Assembly: GCA_009843725.1 (NCBI GenBank)
Contig: VYCX01000181.1
Span: 1-6,589, forward strand
Length of the DNA: 6,589 nucleotides
Direction of reading: 5' to 3'
Origin: Boseongicola sp. SB0675_bin_26
GTDB lineage: Bacteria > Pseudomonadota > Alphaproteobacteria > Rhodobacterales > Rhodobacteraceae
Made by a program: the position numbers and the translations under genes. The notes under the pieces were generated by a model. It was given only the letters and a program-made list of their open reading frames with translations, made no database searches and was not told the origin of the DNA. Below are positions 1-6,211 of the stretch, one piece after another. Every line of letters begins with the position of its first letter. Position 1 is the stretch's first letter.

Positions 1-672
1 GTTTCGGGCCTCTCCCGCGGGCTGGGGCTGGCCAAGTCCAGCACGTTCCGGCTCCTGCAGACCCGGACCAAGCTCGGATATGTCCGCCGCGAGCCGGACA
101 GGACCTACGCGGCCACGCTCAAGGCCTGGCAGGTCGGGCGCTCGGTGGTGGAGAACCTGAACCTGCGCACGGCGGCGTCCCAGATGATGCTCTTCCTGTC
201 CGAAGAAACGAAGGAAGCAATCTACCTGGCCGTCCGCGACGGGCTGAACGTGGTCTACATCGACAAGATCGAAAGCATGAAGCCTATCCGGACGTGGAAC
301 CCGATCGGCGGGGCGGCCCCGATCTATTGCGTCGGCACCGGCAAGGCGCTTCTCGCGGAGGACTACCGGCTGCTGAGGGACCAGGTGATCGCCATGCTTG
401 AGCCGTTCACCGACCGGACGATCACCGATGCAGCGTCGCTCGACAAGGACATGGCCGCGACGAGGCTGCGCGGCTACGGCATCGACACCGGCGAGTTTCG
501 CCCGAACGTCCTGAGCTTCGGCGCGGCCATCCACCTGCCCAACGGCGAGGCGATCGGGGCACTAGGCGTATCCGTACCGGACATCAACCTGGGCAAGGGC
601 GACAGCGAGCGAATCGGCGCGCTCGTCCGGCATGCCGCGCGCTCCGTGTCCGAAAATCTCGGCCGGCTCTAG
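1..672 (+). CDS. IclR-family transcriptional regulator (5' end missing)
   Basis: This is a DNA-binding regulator of the IclR family, cut by the window edge. The frame is open from base 1 and 223 residues are visible, against about 250-280 for the full family, so only the first few dozen residues are missing. The visible part begins inside the winged helix-turn-helix, with LGLAKSSTFRLLQ as recognition helix, followed by the wing (KLGYVRRE). The effector-binding domain follows, with the typical GGAAPIYCVGTGKALLA segment at about visible residues 103-119 and a late segment GEAIGALGVSVPD. Family members bind a small ligand, often a catabolic intermediate, and repress or activate nearby catabolic genes. 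An internal GTG at 145 cannot be the true start because the HTH lies before it. The stop (TAG, 670-672) overlaps the stop of the convergent rhodanese gene. The likely targets are the flanking oxidase or catabolic genes, which is inference; the ligand is unknown. Confidence 0.93.
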   Translation, partial: VSGLSRGLGLAKSSTFRLLQTRTKLGYVRREPDRTYAATLKAWQVGRSVVENLNLRTAASQMMLFLSEETKEAIYLAVRDGLNVVYIDKIESMKPIRTWNPIGGAAPIYCVGTGKALLAEDYRLLRDQVIAMLEPFTDRTITDAASLDKDMAATRLRGYGIDTGEFRPNVLSFGAAIHLPNGEAIGALGVSVPDINLGKGDSERIGALVRHAARSVSENLGRL

Positions 673-1049
673 CCGCGGGTTTCGGGCTGTTCGACCGGCC
701 CGCCCTGCTCTGTCCAGGAGGAAAAGCCCTCCCGAAGGTGTGCCGCCTCGAAACCCATGTCCTGAAGCGTCGCGGCGGCCAAGGACGAGCGTCCACCGCC
801 CGCGCAGTGAAGAACGTAGCGCTTCCCGTCCTGGCCGAAGACGTCCCTGTAGTACGGGCTGTCCGAGTCGACCCAGAACTCGATCATGCCGCTGGGTGCA
901 TGGACGCTGCCGGGTATGAAGCCGGTCCGTTGCCGTTCGCGTATGTCCCGAACGTCGACCATCGCGATCAACTCCGGCGTCTCGATCTCCTCTATTTTCT
1001 CCCGTGCGGCAGCTACCATCTCTGCTGCCGTCCTCTTCAGCCTGGTCAC
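669..1049 (-). CDS. Single-domain rhodanese-like sulfurtransferase
   Basis: This is a small cytoplasmic rhodanese-domain protein of 126 residues that would move a sulfane sulfur through a cysteine persulfide. The N-terminal strand motif VDVRD is at about residues 31-35. The active-site loop CAGGGR is at 82-87, with Cys82 as the presumed catalytic residue and a six-residue loop as in active thiosulfate-type rhodaneses. A C-terminal GFSSW segment closes the domain. There is no signal peptide. The frame stays open far upstream, to 2216, but that extension is antisense to the oxidase gene and does not look like protein. I chose GTG at 1047-1049 because the following TRLKRTAAEMVAAAREKIEE resembles the helical N-terminus of this subgroup; the alternative is ATG at 1017-1019 (116 residues). 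No strong ribosome site is visible before either start. It is transcribed divergently from the FAD oxidase. The natural sulfur donor and acceptor cannot be told from the sequence. Confidence 0.85.
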   Translation of the reverse strand: MTRLKRTAAEMVAAAREKIEEIETPELIAMVDVRDIRERQRTGFIPGSVHAPSGMIEFWVDSDSPYYRDVFGQDGKRYVLHCAGGGRSSLAAATLQDMGFEAAHLREGFSSWTEQGGPVEQPETRG

Positions 1050-1070
1050 GACGCCGATTGCCCCGTGTGC

Positions 1071-1092
1071 TGAAATTCGAAACGGTATTTCA
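1071..1092. promoter_or_regulatory. Inverted repeat in divergent promoter region, candidate operator
   Basis: TGAAAT at 1071-1076 and ATTTCA at 1087-1092 form a perfect 6-bp inverted repeat with a 10-bp spacer. It lies in the roughly 108-bp region between the divergent rhodanese and FAD oxidase genes. The AT-rich half-sites stand out from the GC-rich surroundings. Known IclR-family operators are AT-rich imperfect palindromes, for example TGGAAA/TTTCCA-type sites in E. coli, so this could be bound by the IclR regulator encoded at 1-672. That link is inference. A 6-bp repeat can also arise by chance. Confidence 0.3.
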
Positions 1093-1097
1093 CTATG

Positions 1098-1103
1098 TTG
1101 ACA
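1098..1103 (+). promoter_or_regulatory. Candidate -35 hexamer TTGACA for the FAD oxidase gene
   Basis: An exact TTGACA lies six bases after the inverted repeat at 1071-1092 and about 55 bases before the preferred oxidase start at 1158. No good -10 hexamer sits 16-18 bases downstream (the base run at 1121-1126 is CAAGGT), so this is only half a promoter. If it is functional, translation from the ATG at 1095 would be impossible, which favours the start at 1158. Confidence 0.25.
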
Positions 1104-1157
1104 CGTAATCGGATAGGTCGCAAGGTCGCGTCTACATTTTGTCCGCCGGTGACCGCG

Positions 1158-2435
1158 ATGGATCGCTCCGCCCCCATGTCCCTCTGGGACGCCACGTCCG
1201 AAGAGCCTGAATTCGAATCCGCTCCGGTGCCGGATCAGGTCGTCGACGTCGCCATTGTGGGCGGCGGCTACACGGGCTTGTCCACGGCGCTTCACTGCGC
1301 GGAAAGGGGCCTGTCGGCGCATGTGCTGGAGGCGAGGCATGTCGGGTACGGTGGATCGGGCCGGAACGTGGGCCTCGTGAATGCCGCGGTCTGGCTGCCG
1401 CCCGCAAAGGTGCGCGAGAGACTCGGCCCGGATCAGGGAGAGCGGTTTCTCCGCCGGTTCAGCGAAGCCCCGTCCCTTGTCTTCGACCTGATCGAAAGGC
1501 ACCAGATCCGCTGCGAGGTCACCAGAACCGGCACCATTCACGCGGCGCACGGGCCTTCGGGCTGGGACGACCTGAAGAGTCGCCACGCTGAGTGGCGGCG
1601 CCTTGGCGAGCCGGTCGACTTGCTTGGCCGTGAAGAGGTCGCCGAGATGGTCGGGACCGCGGCATTCCACGGCGGACTCCTCGATCACCGCGCCGGCACG
1701 ATCAATCCGATGGGCTACTGTCGCGGGCTTGCCCGTGCTGCGTCGGCAGCGGGCGCAAGGATCAGCACCGGGGTCCGGGTCAGGAAGCTGGCCCGCGAGG
1801 ACGCGACCTGGCGCGCTCGGACCAGCGCCGGAGACGTCCGTGCCAAGGCGGTGGTCCTTGACACCAACGCCTACACCGACGAGCTCTGGCCCGGCCTTGG
1901 GGACGTCTTCACGATAATCCACTACCTTCAACTCGCGACGGAGCCGCTTGGTCCGGATGCGGATCACATCCTGCCGGGACGGCAGGGCGTATGGGATACC
2001 GGACCGATCATGTTCAATTTCCGACGCGACGCCCGTGACCGACTGCTCGTCGGCACGATGGGCCGCGTGATCGGTTCGAAGGACAAGGGCCTGACTCGAC
2101 GCTGGGCCGAAAGGCAGATCGCCCGCGTGTTTCCCGAGCTTGGGCGGGTCTCCTTCGACGAGGCGTGGCACGGCCAGATCGCGATGACGCCGGATCATCT
2201 GCCCCGCATCCATCAACTGGCGCCACGGCTCTGGACGGCCATCGGCTACAACGGCCGGGGCATCACCACCGGCACGCTGTTCGGGGGCGAGATCGCAGAT
2301 CTCCTGACGGGAATGAACCCGACAGACCTGCCGCTACCCATGACCGACCCGTCGCGCGCGCCGCGCGCCCGGATCACGTCAAGGATCTACGATCTGGCCT
2401 TCACGGCAAACCAGCTTTGGAAAGGCCTGCGATGA
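1158..2435 (+). CDS. FAD-dependent amine/amino-acid oxidase (DAO family, PuuB-like)
   Basis: This is a flavoenzyme of the D-amino-acid-oxidase-like superfamily, 425 residues from this start. Such enzymes oxidise a C-N bond of an amine or amino acid (relatives: gamma-glutamylputrescine oxidase, sarcosine oxidase, D-amino-acid dehydrogenase). The N-terminal Rossmann motif GGGYTG is at residues 35-40 and the ribose-binding acidic residue is Glu58 in VLEA. The GGSGRN segment at 65-70 is in the place where relatives contact the flavin. The C-terminal FAD segment GYNGRG is at 363-368. The middle stretch HYLQLATEPL is typical of the PuuB-like branch. There is no signal peptide or membrane segment. 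The frame is open from an upstream ATG at 1095 (446 residues), but the extra 21 residues do not look like the family and they overlap a possible -35 box; ATG at 1176 is a third option. The stop overlaps the next small frame as ATGA. The exact substrate is unknown. Confidence 0.88.
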   Translation: MDRSAPMSLWDATSEEPEFESAPVPDQVVDVAIVGGGYTGLSTALHCAERGLSAHVLEARHVGYGGSGRNVGLVNAAVWLPPAKVRERLGPDQGERFLRRFSEAPSLVFDLIERHQIRCEVTRTGTIHAAHGPSGWDDLKSRHAEWRRLGEPVDLLGREEVAEMVGTAAFHGGLLDHRAGTINPMGYCRGLARAASAAGARISTGVRVRKLAREDATWRARTSAGDVRAKAVVLDTNAYTDELWPGLGDVFTIIHYLQLATEPLGPDADHILPGRQGVWDTGPIMFNFRRDARDRLLVGTMGRVIGSKDKGLTRRWAERQIARVFPELGRVSFDEAWHGQIAMTPDHLPRIHQLAPRLWTAIGYNGRGITTGTLFGGEIADLLTGMNPTDLPLPMTDPSRAPRARITSRIYDLAFTANQLWKGLR

Positions 2436-2559
2436 CCGTTCGACTCGCCGTCAAGGCCGGCGATGCTGTGGCCATCCTGTGCTCGAAGGCATCAGCGACA
2501 TTGACGGGGAAGCCATCCGTGTCGACGTTGGCCGCCTCCTGCTGAACTGCATCTCCTGA
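2432..2559 (+). pseudogene. Short coupled reading frame, possibly a frameshifted gene remnant
   Basis: An ATG at 2432 overlaps the oxidase stop (ATGA), the usual sign of translational coupling. As written, the frame ends at 2545 after 37 residues, beginning MTVRLAVKAGDAVAI. After about residue 15 it becomes a run of small polar residues with no protein character. Switching at about 2476 to the neighbouring frame, as if one base had been lost, gives a more protein-like continuation (VLEGISDIDGEAIRVDVG) that ends at TGA 2557-2559, just before the acyl-CoA ligase start. The combined product would have about 42 residues. I do not recognise a family. It could be a decayed or truncated gene, a real short peptide in the first frame, or simply spacer. 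Confidence 0.3.
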
Positions 2560-2570
2560 GAAAGCGGCGC

Positions 2571-4487
2571 ATGTCCCGACACGCTGAAACCTATGCAGCC
2601 TGGCAATCAGACCCCGAAGGGTTCTGGGCCGAGGCTGCACAAGACATCGACTGGTTCGCTCCGGCAAAGCGCACCTTTGCTCCGGAAAGCGGCGTTTACG
2701 GCCGCTGGTTCGAAGGAGCGCTTTGCAACACCTGCTACAACTGCGTTGATCGTCACGTCGAGACCGGACACGGTGACAGGCTTGCAGTTATCCATGACAG
2801 TCCTGTCACGGATACAGTCGTCCGTTTCACCTACAACGACCTCAAGGTCCAGGTTGGGGCCTTGGCATCGGTCCTGCGCGGCCTTGGCGTTGGCAAGGGC
2901 GACCGCGTGGTGATTTACATGCCAATGGTGCCCGAAGCGGTGTTTGCGATGCTGGCATGTGCACGGCTGGGGGCGATTCACTCCGTGGTCTTCGGCGGCT
3001 TCGCTCCGCGGGAACTTGCTACGCGGATAGATGACGCGTCCCCCAAGGTGATCATTTCCGCGTCATGCGGGATCGAGCCAGGGCGGGTCATCGCCTACAA
3101 GCCCCTGCTCGACAAAGCCATCGAGATCGCGGCGAGCACGCCAGAGAAATGCGTGATCCTGCAACGGGATGCGTTGACCTGCGATCTGTGCCACGGGCGT
3201 GACGTGGATTATGCAGGCGCCGTTGGCGCGGCGGTCGCAGTCGGAGAAACCACCGAATGCGTGTCCGTCGCTGCAACCGATCCATTGTACATCCTCTACA
3301 CTTCAGGGACGACCGGCCAGCCAAAGGGCGTCGTGCGCGACACCGGCGGCCATATGGTGGCCTTGAAATGGACAATGGAGAATCTCTACGGCGTCGCGCC
3401 CGGAGAGGTCTTCTGGGCCGCCTCTGATGTCGGTTGGGTCGTTGGACATTCCTATATCTGCTACGGGCCGCTGCTGCACGGCGCTGCCACGGTGGTTTAC
3501 GAAGGGAAGCCCGTCGGCACGCCTCACGCTGGCGCCTTCTGGAGGGTGATTCAGGATCACCAGGTTGTCGCGCTGTTCACTGCACCCACCGCATTTCGCG
3601 CGATAAAAAAGGAGGATCCCGTCGGCGCCTTGATCGGGCTGCATGACCTGTCGAAGTTCCGCACGCTCTTCCTGGCCGGCGAACGATCCGACGCGGCGAC
3701 GATCGAATGGGCGCAGGAAAAGCTGCGGCGTCCGGTGATCGACCATTGGTGGCAAACCGAAACCGGTTGGGCCATGTCCGGCAATCCGGTCGGGCTGGGA
3801 ACCTTTCCCGTCAAGCCCGGGTCACCTGGCAAGCCAATGCCGGGGTACGACATCCGGGTCATGGACGACGAAGGGAATGAAGTCATGCCGGGAACGCTTG
3901 GCAATATCGTGTGCAAGCTGCCGCTGCCGCCGTCAGGCTTTCCGACGCTGTGGCAGGCGCCAGAGCGTTTCATCTCGTCTTACATGTCGGAGTTCCCGGG
4001 CTACTACGCCACCTCTGATGCGGGGATCATTGATGACGACGGCTACGTGTTCATCATGGCTCGAACCGATGACATCATCAATGTTGCCGGGCATCGCCTG
4101 TCTACCGGCGCCATGGAAGAAGTTATCGCAGACCACCCCGACATTGCGGAATGCGCAGTCGTGGGCATTGCGGACGACCTCAAAGGGCAAGTCCCGATGG
4201 GCTTCTTCGTCCTCAACGATGGCATCGCGCGGGACGAAGCCGGAATCGAGCGCGAACTCGTCGCAGCCGTGCGGGCCCAAATTGGTGCCGTCGCCGCGTT
4301 CAAGTCGGCCATCCAGGTCGCATGCCTGCCGAAGACCAGATCCGGAAAGGTGCTGCGCGGAACAATGAAAAAGATCGCGAACCGCGAAGAATTCAAAACG
4401 CCTGCCGCAATTGATGACGCCGCGGTCTTGGAAGAAATCGCGACTGCCCTGAAGAAGCGTGGCATCCCGTACGCAGCGCATCCTTGA
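2571..4487 (+). CDS. prpE: Propionyl-CoA synthetase-like acyl-CoA ligase (PrpE family)
   Basis: This is an AMP-forming acyl-CoA synthetase that would turn a short carboxylic acid, ATP and CoA into acyl-CoA, AMP and pyrophosphate. At 638 residues it is full length for the acetyl-/propionyl-CoA synthetase group. The N-terminus has CNTCYNCVDRH (about 52-62), characteristic of this group. The ATP-binding loop YTSGTTGQPKG is at 243-253, followed by VVRDTGGH, which fits PrpE. WWQTETG is at 393-399, the ATP-ribose Asp is in TSDAG (481-485), and the hinge and C-terminal domain start is ARTDDIINVAGHRLSTG (497-513). The catalytic lysine, which is also the usual acetylation site, is Lys593 in PKTRSGKVLRG. 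All catalytic motifs are intact. A CxxC at 204-207 in a variable region is slightly unusual. The ribosome site before ATG 2571 is weak (GAGAAAG). The family assignment is firm. That propionate is the substrate is inference, since relatives also use acetate, acrylate or 3-hydroxypropionate. Confidence 0.92.
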   Translation: MSRHAETYAAWQSDPEGFWAEAAQDIDWFAPAKRTFAPESGVYGRWFEGALCNTCYNCVDRHVETGHGDRLAVIHDSPVTDTVVRFTYNDLKVQVGALASVLRGLGVGKGDRVVIYMPMVPEAVFAMLACARLGAIHSVVFGGFAPRELATRIDDASPKVIISASCGIEPGRVIAYKPLLDKAIEIAASTPEKCVILQRDALTCDLCHGRDVDYAGAVGAAVAVGETTECVSVAATDPLYILYTSGTTGQPKGVVRDTGGHMVALKWTMENLYGVAPGEVFWAASDVGWVVGHSYICYGPLLHGAATVVYEGKPVGTPHAGAFWRVIQDHQVVALFTAPTAFRAIKKEDPVGALIGLHDLSKFRTLFLAGERSDAATIEWAQEKLRRPVIDHWWQTETGWAMSGNPVGLGTFPVKPGSPGKPMPGYDIRVMDDEGNEVMPGTLGNIVCKLPLPPSGFPTLWQAPERFISSYMSEFPGYYATSDAGIIDDDGYVFIMARTDDIINVAGHRLSTGAMEEVIADHPDIAECAVVGIADDLKGQVPMGFFVLNDGIARDEAGIERELVAAVRAQIGAVAAFKSAIQVACLPKTRSGKVLRGTMKKIANREEFKTPAAIDDAAVLEEIATALKKRGIPYAAHP

Positions 4488-4858
4488 TCTGCCGCCGTCA
4501 ATGGCGGAACGTGCAGCATGAACCAGCTCGAACCGATGCTGCTGATCTCCCACGCCGCTTCCGGGAGCCGTTTCTGGCACCCGTGGTTTCTTCGCAGCGT
4601 GCAAGGCATTTCTGCGGCGGCCGTCAGCCCATCCCAGGAGGCAAGCGCTCAAGGACAACGAGGTTGATTGCGCCTTCAAGACCTGAATGCTCCTGGTCAG
4701 CGTGAACTGCGCGCCACAGAAGCAACGGCCCATTGCAACCTGCCGGATTCCGTGATCGCAACGACGGCTTCGACTTGGCTCAGCCGCGCGAGCGATACCC
4801 GTTTTGATTTGCTGGCCAAAGCTTGTATTTCTCGTCCATCTGTCAGGCAATTCATGCT

Positions 4859-4869
4859 TGACGACGTCA
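4859..4869. repeat. Perfect short palindrome upstream of the oxygenase start
   Basis: TGACG and CGTCA flank a single central A, giving a perfect 11-bp palindrome that ends 19 bases before the oxygenase ATG and just before its ribosome site. The position would suit an operator acting on transcription or translation of the oxygenase genes. It is short enough to occur by chance. Confidence 0.25.
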
Positions 4870-4871
4870 CG

Positions 4872-4879
4872 GGAAGGAG
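4872..4879 (+). promoter_or_regulatory. Strong ribosome binding site for the oxygenase alpha subunit
   Basis: GGAAGGAG lies 9 bases before ATG 4889. It is the best Shine-Dalgarno match seen in the window and it fixes the start of the alpha subunit. The spacing and strength suggest that this gene is translated on its own rather than by coupling to the acyl-CoA ligase 401 bp upstream. Confidence 0.65.
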
Positions 4880-4888
4880 CGTGCGCCA

Positions 4889-6211
4889 ATGCTGGACCAT
4901 GGCAAGAACCCACATTTCGATCACTTGGTCGCTCTTGGGAAGGGAGAGATCAACCGAGCGATCTTCTCGGACCCGGACATCTACCAGCGGGAACTCAAGC
5001 AGATCTTCGCAAGATGCTGGCTGTTTTTGGGCCACAAGTCTCAACTGCCGAACGAAAACGACTTCCTGACAGCCTACATGGGTGAGGATCCAGTCATCGT
5101 AACGCGGCAACCCGGCGGCAAGATCGGTGCATTCCTCAACATGTGCCGTCATCGCGGGAACCGCGTATGTCGTGCCGATAGCGGCAATCAGCGGACTTTC
5201 ACTTGCCCGTTCCATGGTTGGACCTATGGAAACAACGGTGACCTGAAAGTCGTTCCCGGCCACAAGCAGGTCTACCACGAAGAACTGGATATGGAGGCCC
5301 ACGGCCTGATTCCCGTGGCCCGCATCGATGACTACAAGGGCATGATCTTCGCGACCTTCGACACGAATGCGCCGACGCTGGACGAGTACCTCGGCGACAT
5401 GGCGTGGTATCTCGATATGGCTCTGGATCGCCGAGAAGGCGGCATTGAATTCCTGCCTGGCGTTCACAAGTGGCGCATCAAATGCAACTGGAAGTTCCCC
5501 GTCGACAACTTCGCGGGCGACAGCTACCACGGGCCGGTCAGCCACGGCTCGGCCTGGGAGAGCGGATTCGAAGGAATGCCCCGCCGGAAGAAGGGCTACG
5601 GCTACGAGGGCTTCCAGATCAATGCCGGGAATGGCCACGGCTTCGGCGCACGTTGGGCCGAGAACGAAGAGCAGGTCTACGAAATGGCGCTGCCGGAGTT
5701 CCTTGCCTACGAGAAGGAACGGTTCCCCGAGACCCGGGCCCGGCTCGGCGACCTCAGGGGCATGCATCTAAGCCCGATGCACTGTTCGATCTTTCCGAAT
5801 TTCTCGATGCTTTGGCAGTCGGGAAACATGCGGGTCTGGCACCCTCGCGGAGTGGACGAAACGGAAGGCTGGTCGTGGTGCTTCGTTGACAGGAAGGCGA
5901 GCCCCGAGCACCGCGATCTGGTACGCATTCACGATCTTCAGCGACATGGCACGTCGGGAACTTGGGAACAGGACGACGTCGACAACTGGGTGCAGTCAAC
6001 AATGTCGGGCCGTGGCTATGTCGGGCGGCAGGTGATGCAGAACCTCTCCATGGGCATCAACCATGAGATAGAGGATCCAAAGTCGATTCATCCGGACATG
6101 CGGGGCAGGATCGCGGGCTTCCAGAACGAGATCAACCAGCGCAGCCTTTATTGCCAGTGGGCACACATGATGGAAGGAGAAGGCCCCGCAGTGCCGGGAG
6201 CGAATGCATGA
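4889..6211 (+). CDS. Rieske non-heme iron ring-hydroxylating dioxygenase, alpha subunit
   Basis: This is the large catalytic subunit of an aromatic ring-hydroxylating oxygenase, 440 residues, the usual length. The N-terminal Rieske domain carries the [2Fe-2S] ligands Cys86 and His88 (CRHRGNRV), then Cys106 and His109 (CPFHGWTYG), with the exact Cx1H-x17-Cx2H spacing. The catalytic domain has GDSYHGPVSH, giving the mononuclear iron ligands His214 and His219 and, at Asp211, the residue that in naphthalene dioxygenase links the Rieske centre to the iron of a neighbouring subunit. The third iron ligand is probably one of the Asp residues in WEQDDVDNW (359-367). All required residues are present, so the enzyme should be active. 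It would add O2 to an aromatic ring using electrons from a ferredoxin/reductase, neither of which is in the window. The stop overlaps the beta-subunit ATG. The general type matches the biphenyl/naphthalene/phenylpropionate oxygenases; the substrate cannot be named from the sequence. Confidence 0.94.
   Translation: MLDHGKNPHFDHLVALGKGEINRAIFSDPDIYQRELKQIFARCWLFLGHKSQLPNENDFLTAYMGEDPVIVTRQPGGKIGAFLNMCRHRGNRVCRADSGNQRTFTCPFHGWTYGNNGDLKVVPGHKQVYHEELDMEAHGLIPVARIDDYKGMIFATFDTNAPTLDEYLGDMAWYLDMALDRREGGIEFLPGVHKWRIKCNWKFPVDNFAGDSYHGPVSHGSAWESGFEGMPRRKKGYGYEGFQINAGNGHGFGARWAENEEQVYEMALPEFLAYEKERFPETRARLGDLRGMHLSPMHCSIFPNFSMLWQSGNMRVWHPRGVDETEGWSWCFVDRKASPEHRDLVRIHDLQRHGTSGTWEQDDVDNWVQSTMSGRGYVGRQVMQNLSMGINHEIEDPKSIHPDMRGRIAGFQNEINQRSLYCQWAHMMEGEGPAVPGANA
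6196..6200 (+). promoter_or_regulatory. Ribosome binding site for the beta subunit, inside the alpha gene
   Basis: GGGAG lies 7 bases before ATG 6208, within the last codons of the alpha subunit. With the ATGA stop-start overlap it supports coupled translation of the two subunits in matched amounts. Confidence 0.5.

Larger units (their letters stand above)
4488..4888. other. 401-bp region without a recognisable gene
   Basis: No frame here has convincing coding character on either strand. The open frames are short, or are extensions of antisense frames across the neighbouring genes. An ATG at 4518 opens a 49-residue frame (ends 4667) without a clear ribosome site or a recognisable product. 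A short hairpin, CCGCC (4492-4496) with GGCGG (4503-4507), lies just after the ligase stop but has no following T-run. The 3' end holds a palindrome and a strong ribosome site for the oxygenase. The region probably contains the oxygenase promoter and leader; I found no convincing -35/-10 pair. It may also carry remnants of lost sequence. Confidence 0.5.

Noticed and set aside
1050..2216. Long minus-strand open frame continuing upstream of the rhodanese gene, antisense to the FAD oxidase
   Set aside because: The translated extension has no domain character (rich in Arg, Gly, Pro, His) and mirrors the codon structure of the oxidase on the other strand; long antisense frames are common in GC-rich DNA. 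Only the rhodanese part is kept.
4492..4507. Hairpin CCGCC-N6-GGCGG just after the ligase stop as a terminator
   Set aside because: The stem is only 5 bp and no T-rich tract follows, so an intrinsic terminator is not supported.
4518..4667. 49-residue plus-strand frame in the spacer
   Set aside because: No clear ribosome binding site, no family resemblance, and such frames are expected by chance in GC-rich sequence.
4804..4832. TTGATT with a downstream AT-rich run as the oxygenase promoter
   Set aside because: No acceptable -10 hexamer at 16-18 bases; the match is too weak to call.
3933..4913. Minus-strand open frame of 326 residues spanning the end of the ligase and the spacer
   Set aside because: Most of it is antisense to the ligase, which is certain, and no motif is visible in the part over the spacer.
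4697..5767. Minus-strand open frame of 356 residues antisense to the oxygenase alpha subunit
   Set aside because: The plus strand encodes a complete Rieske oxygenase with all ligands; the antisense product has no recognisable domain.
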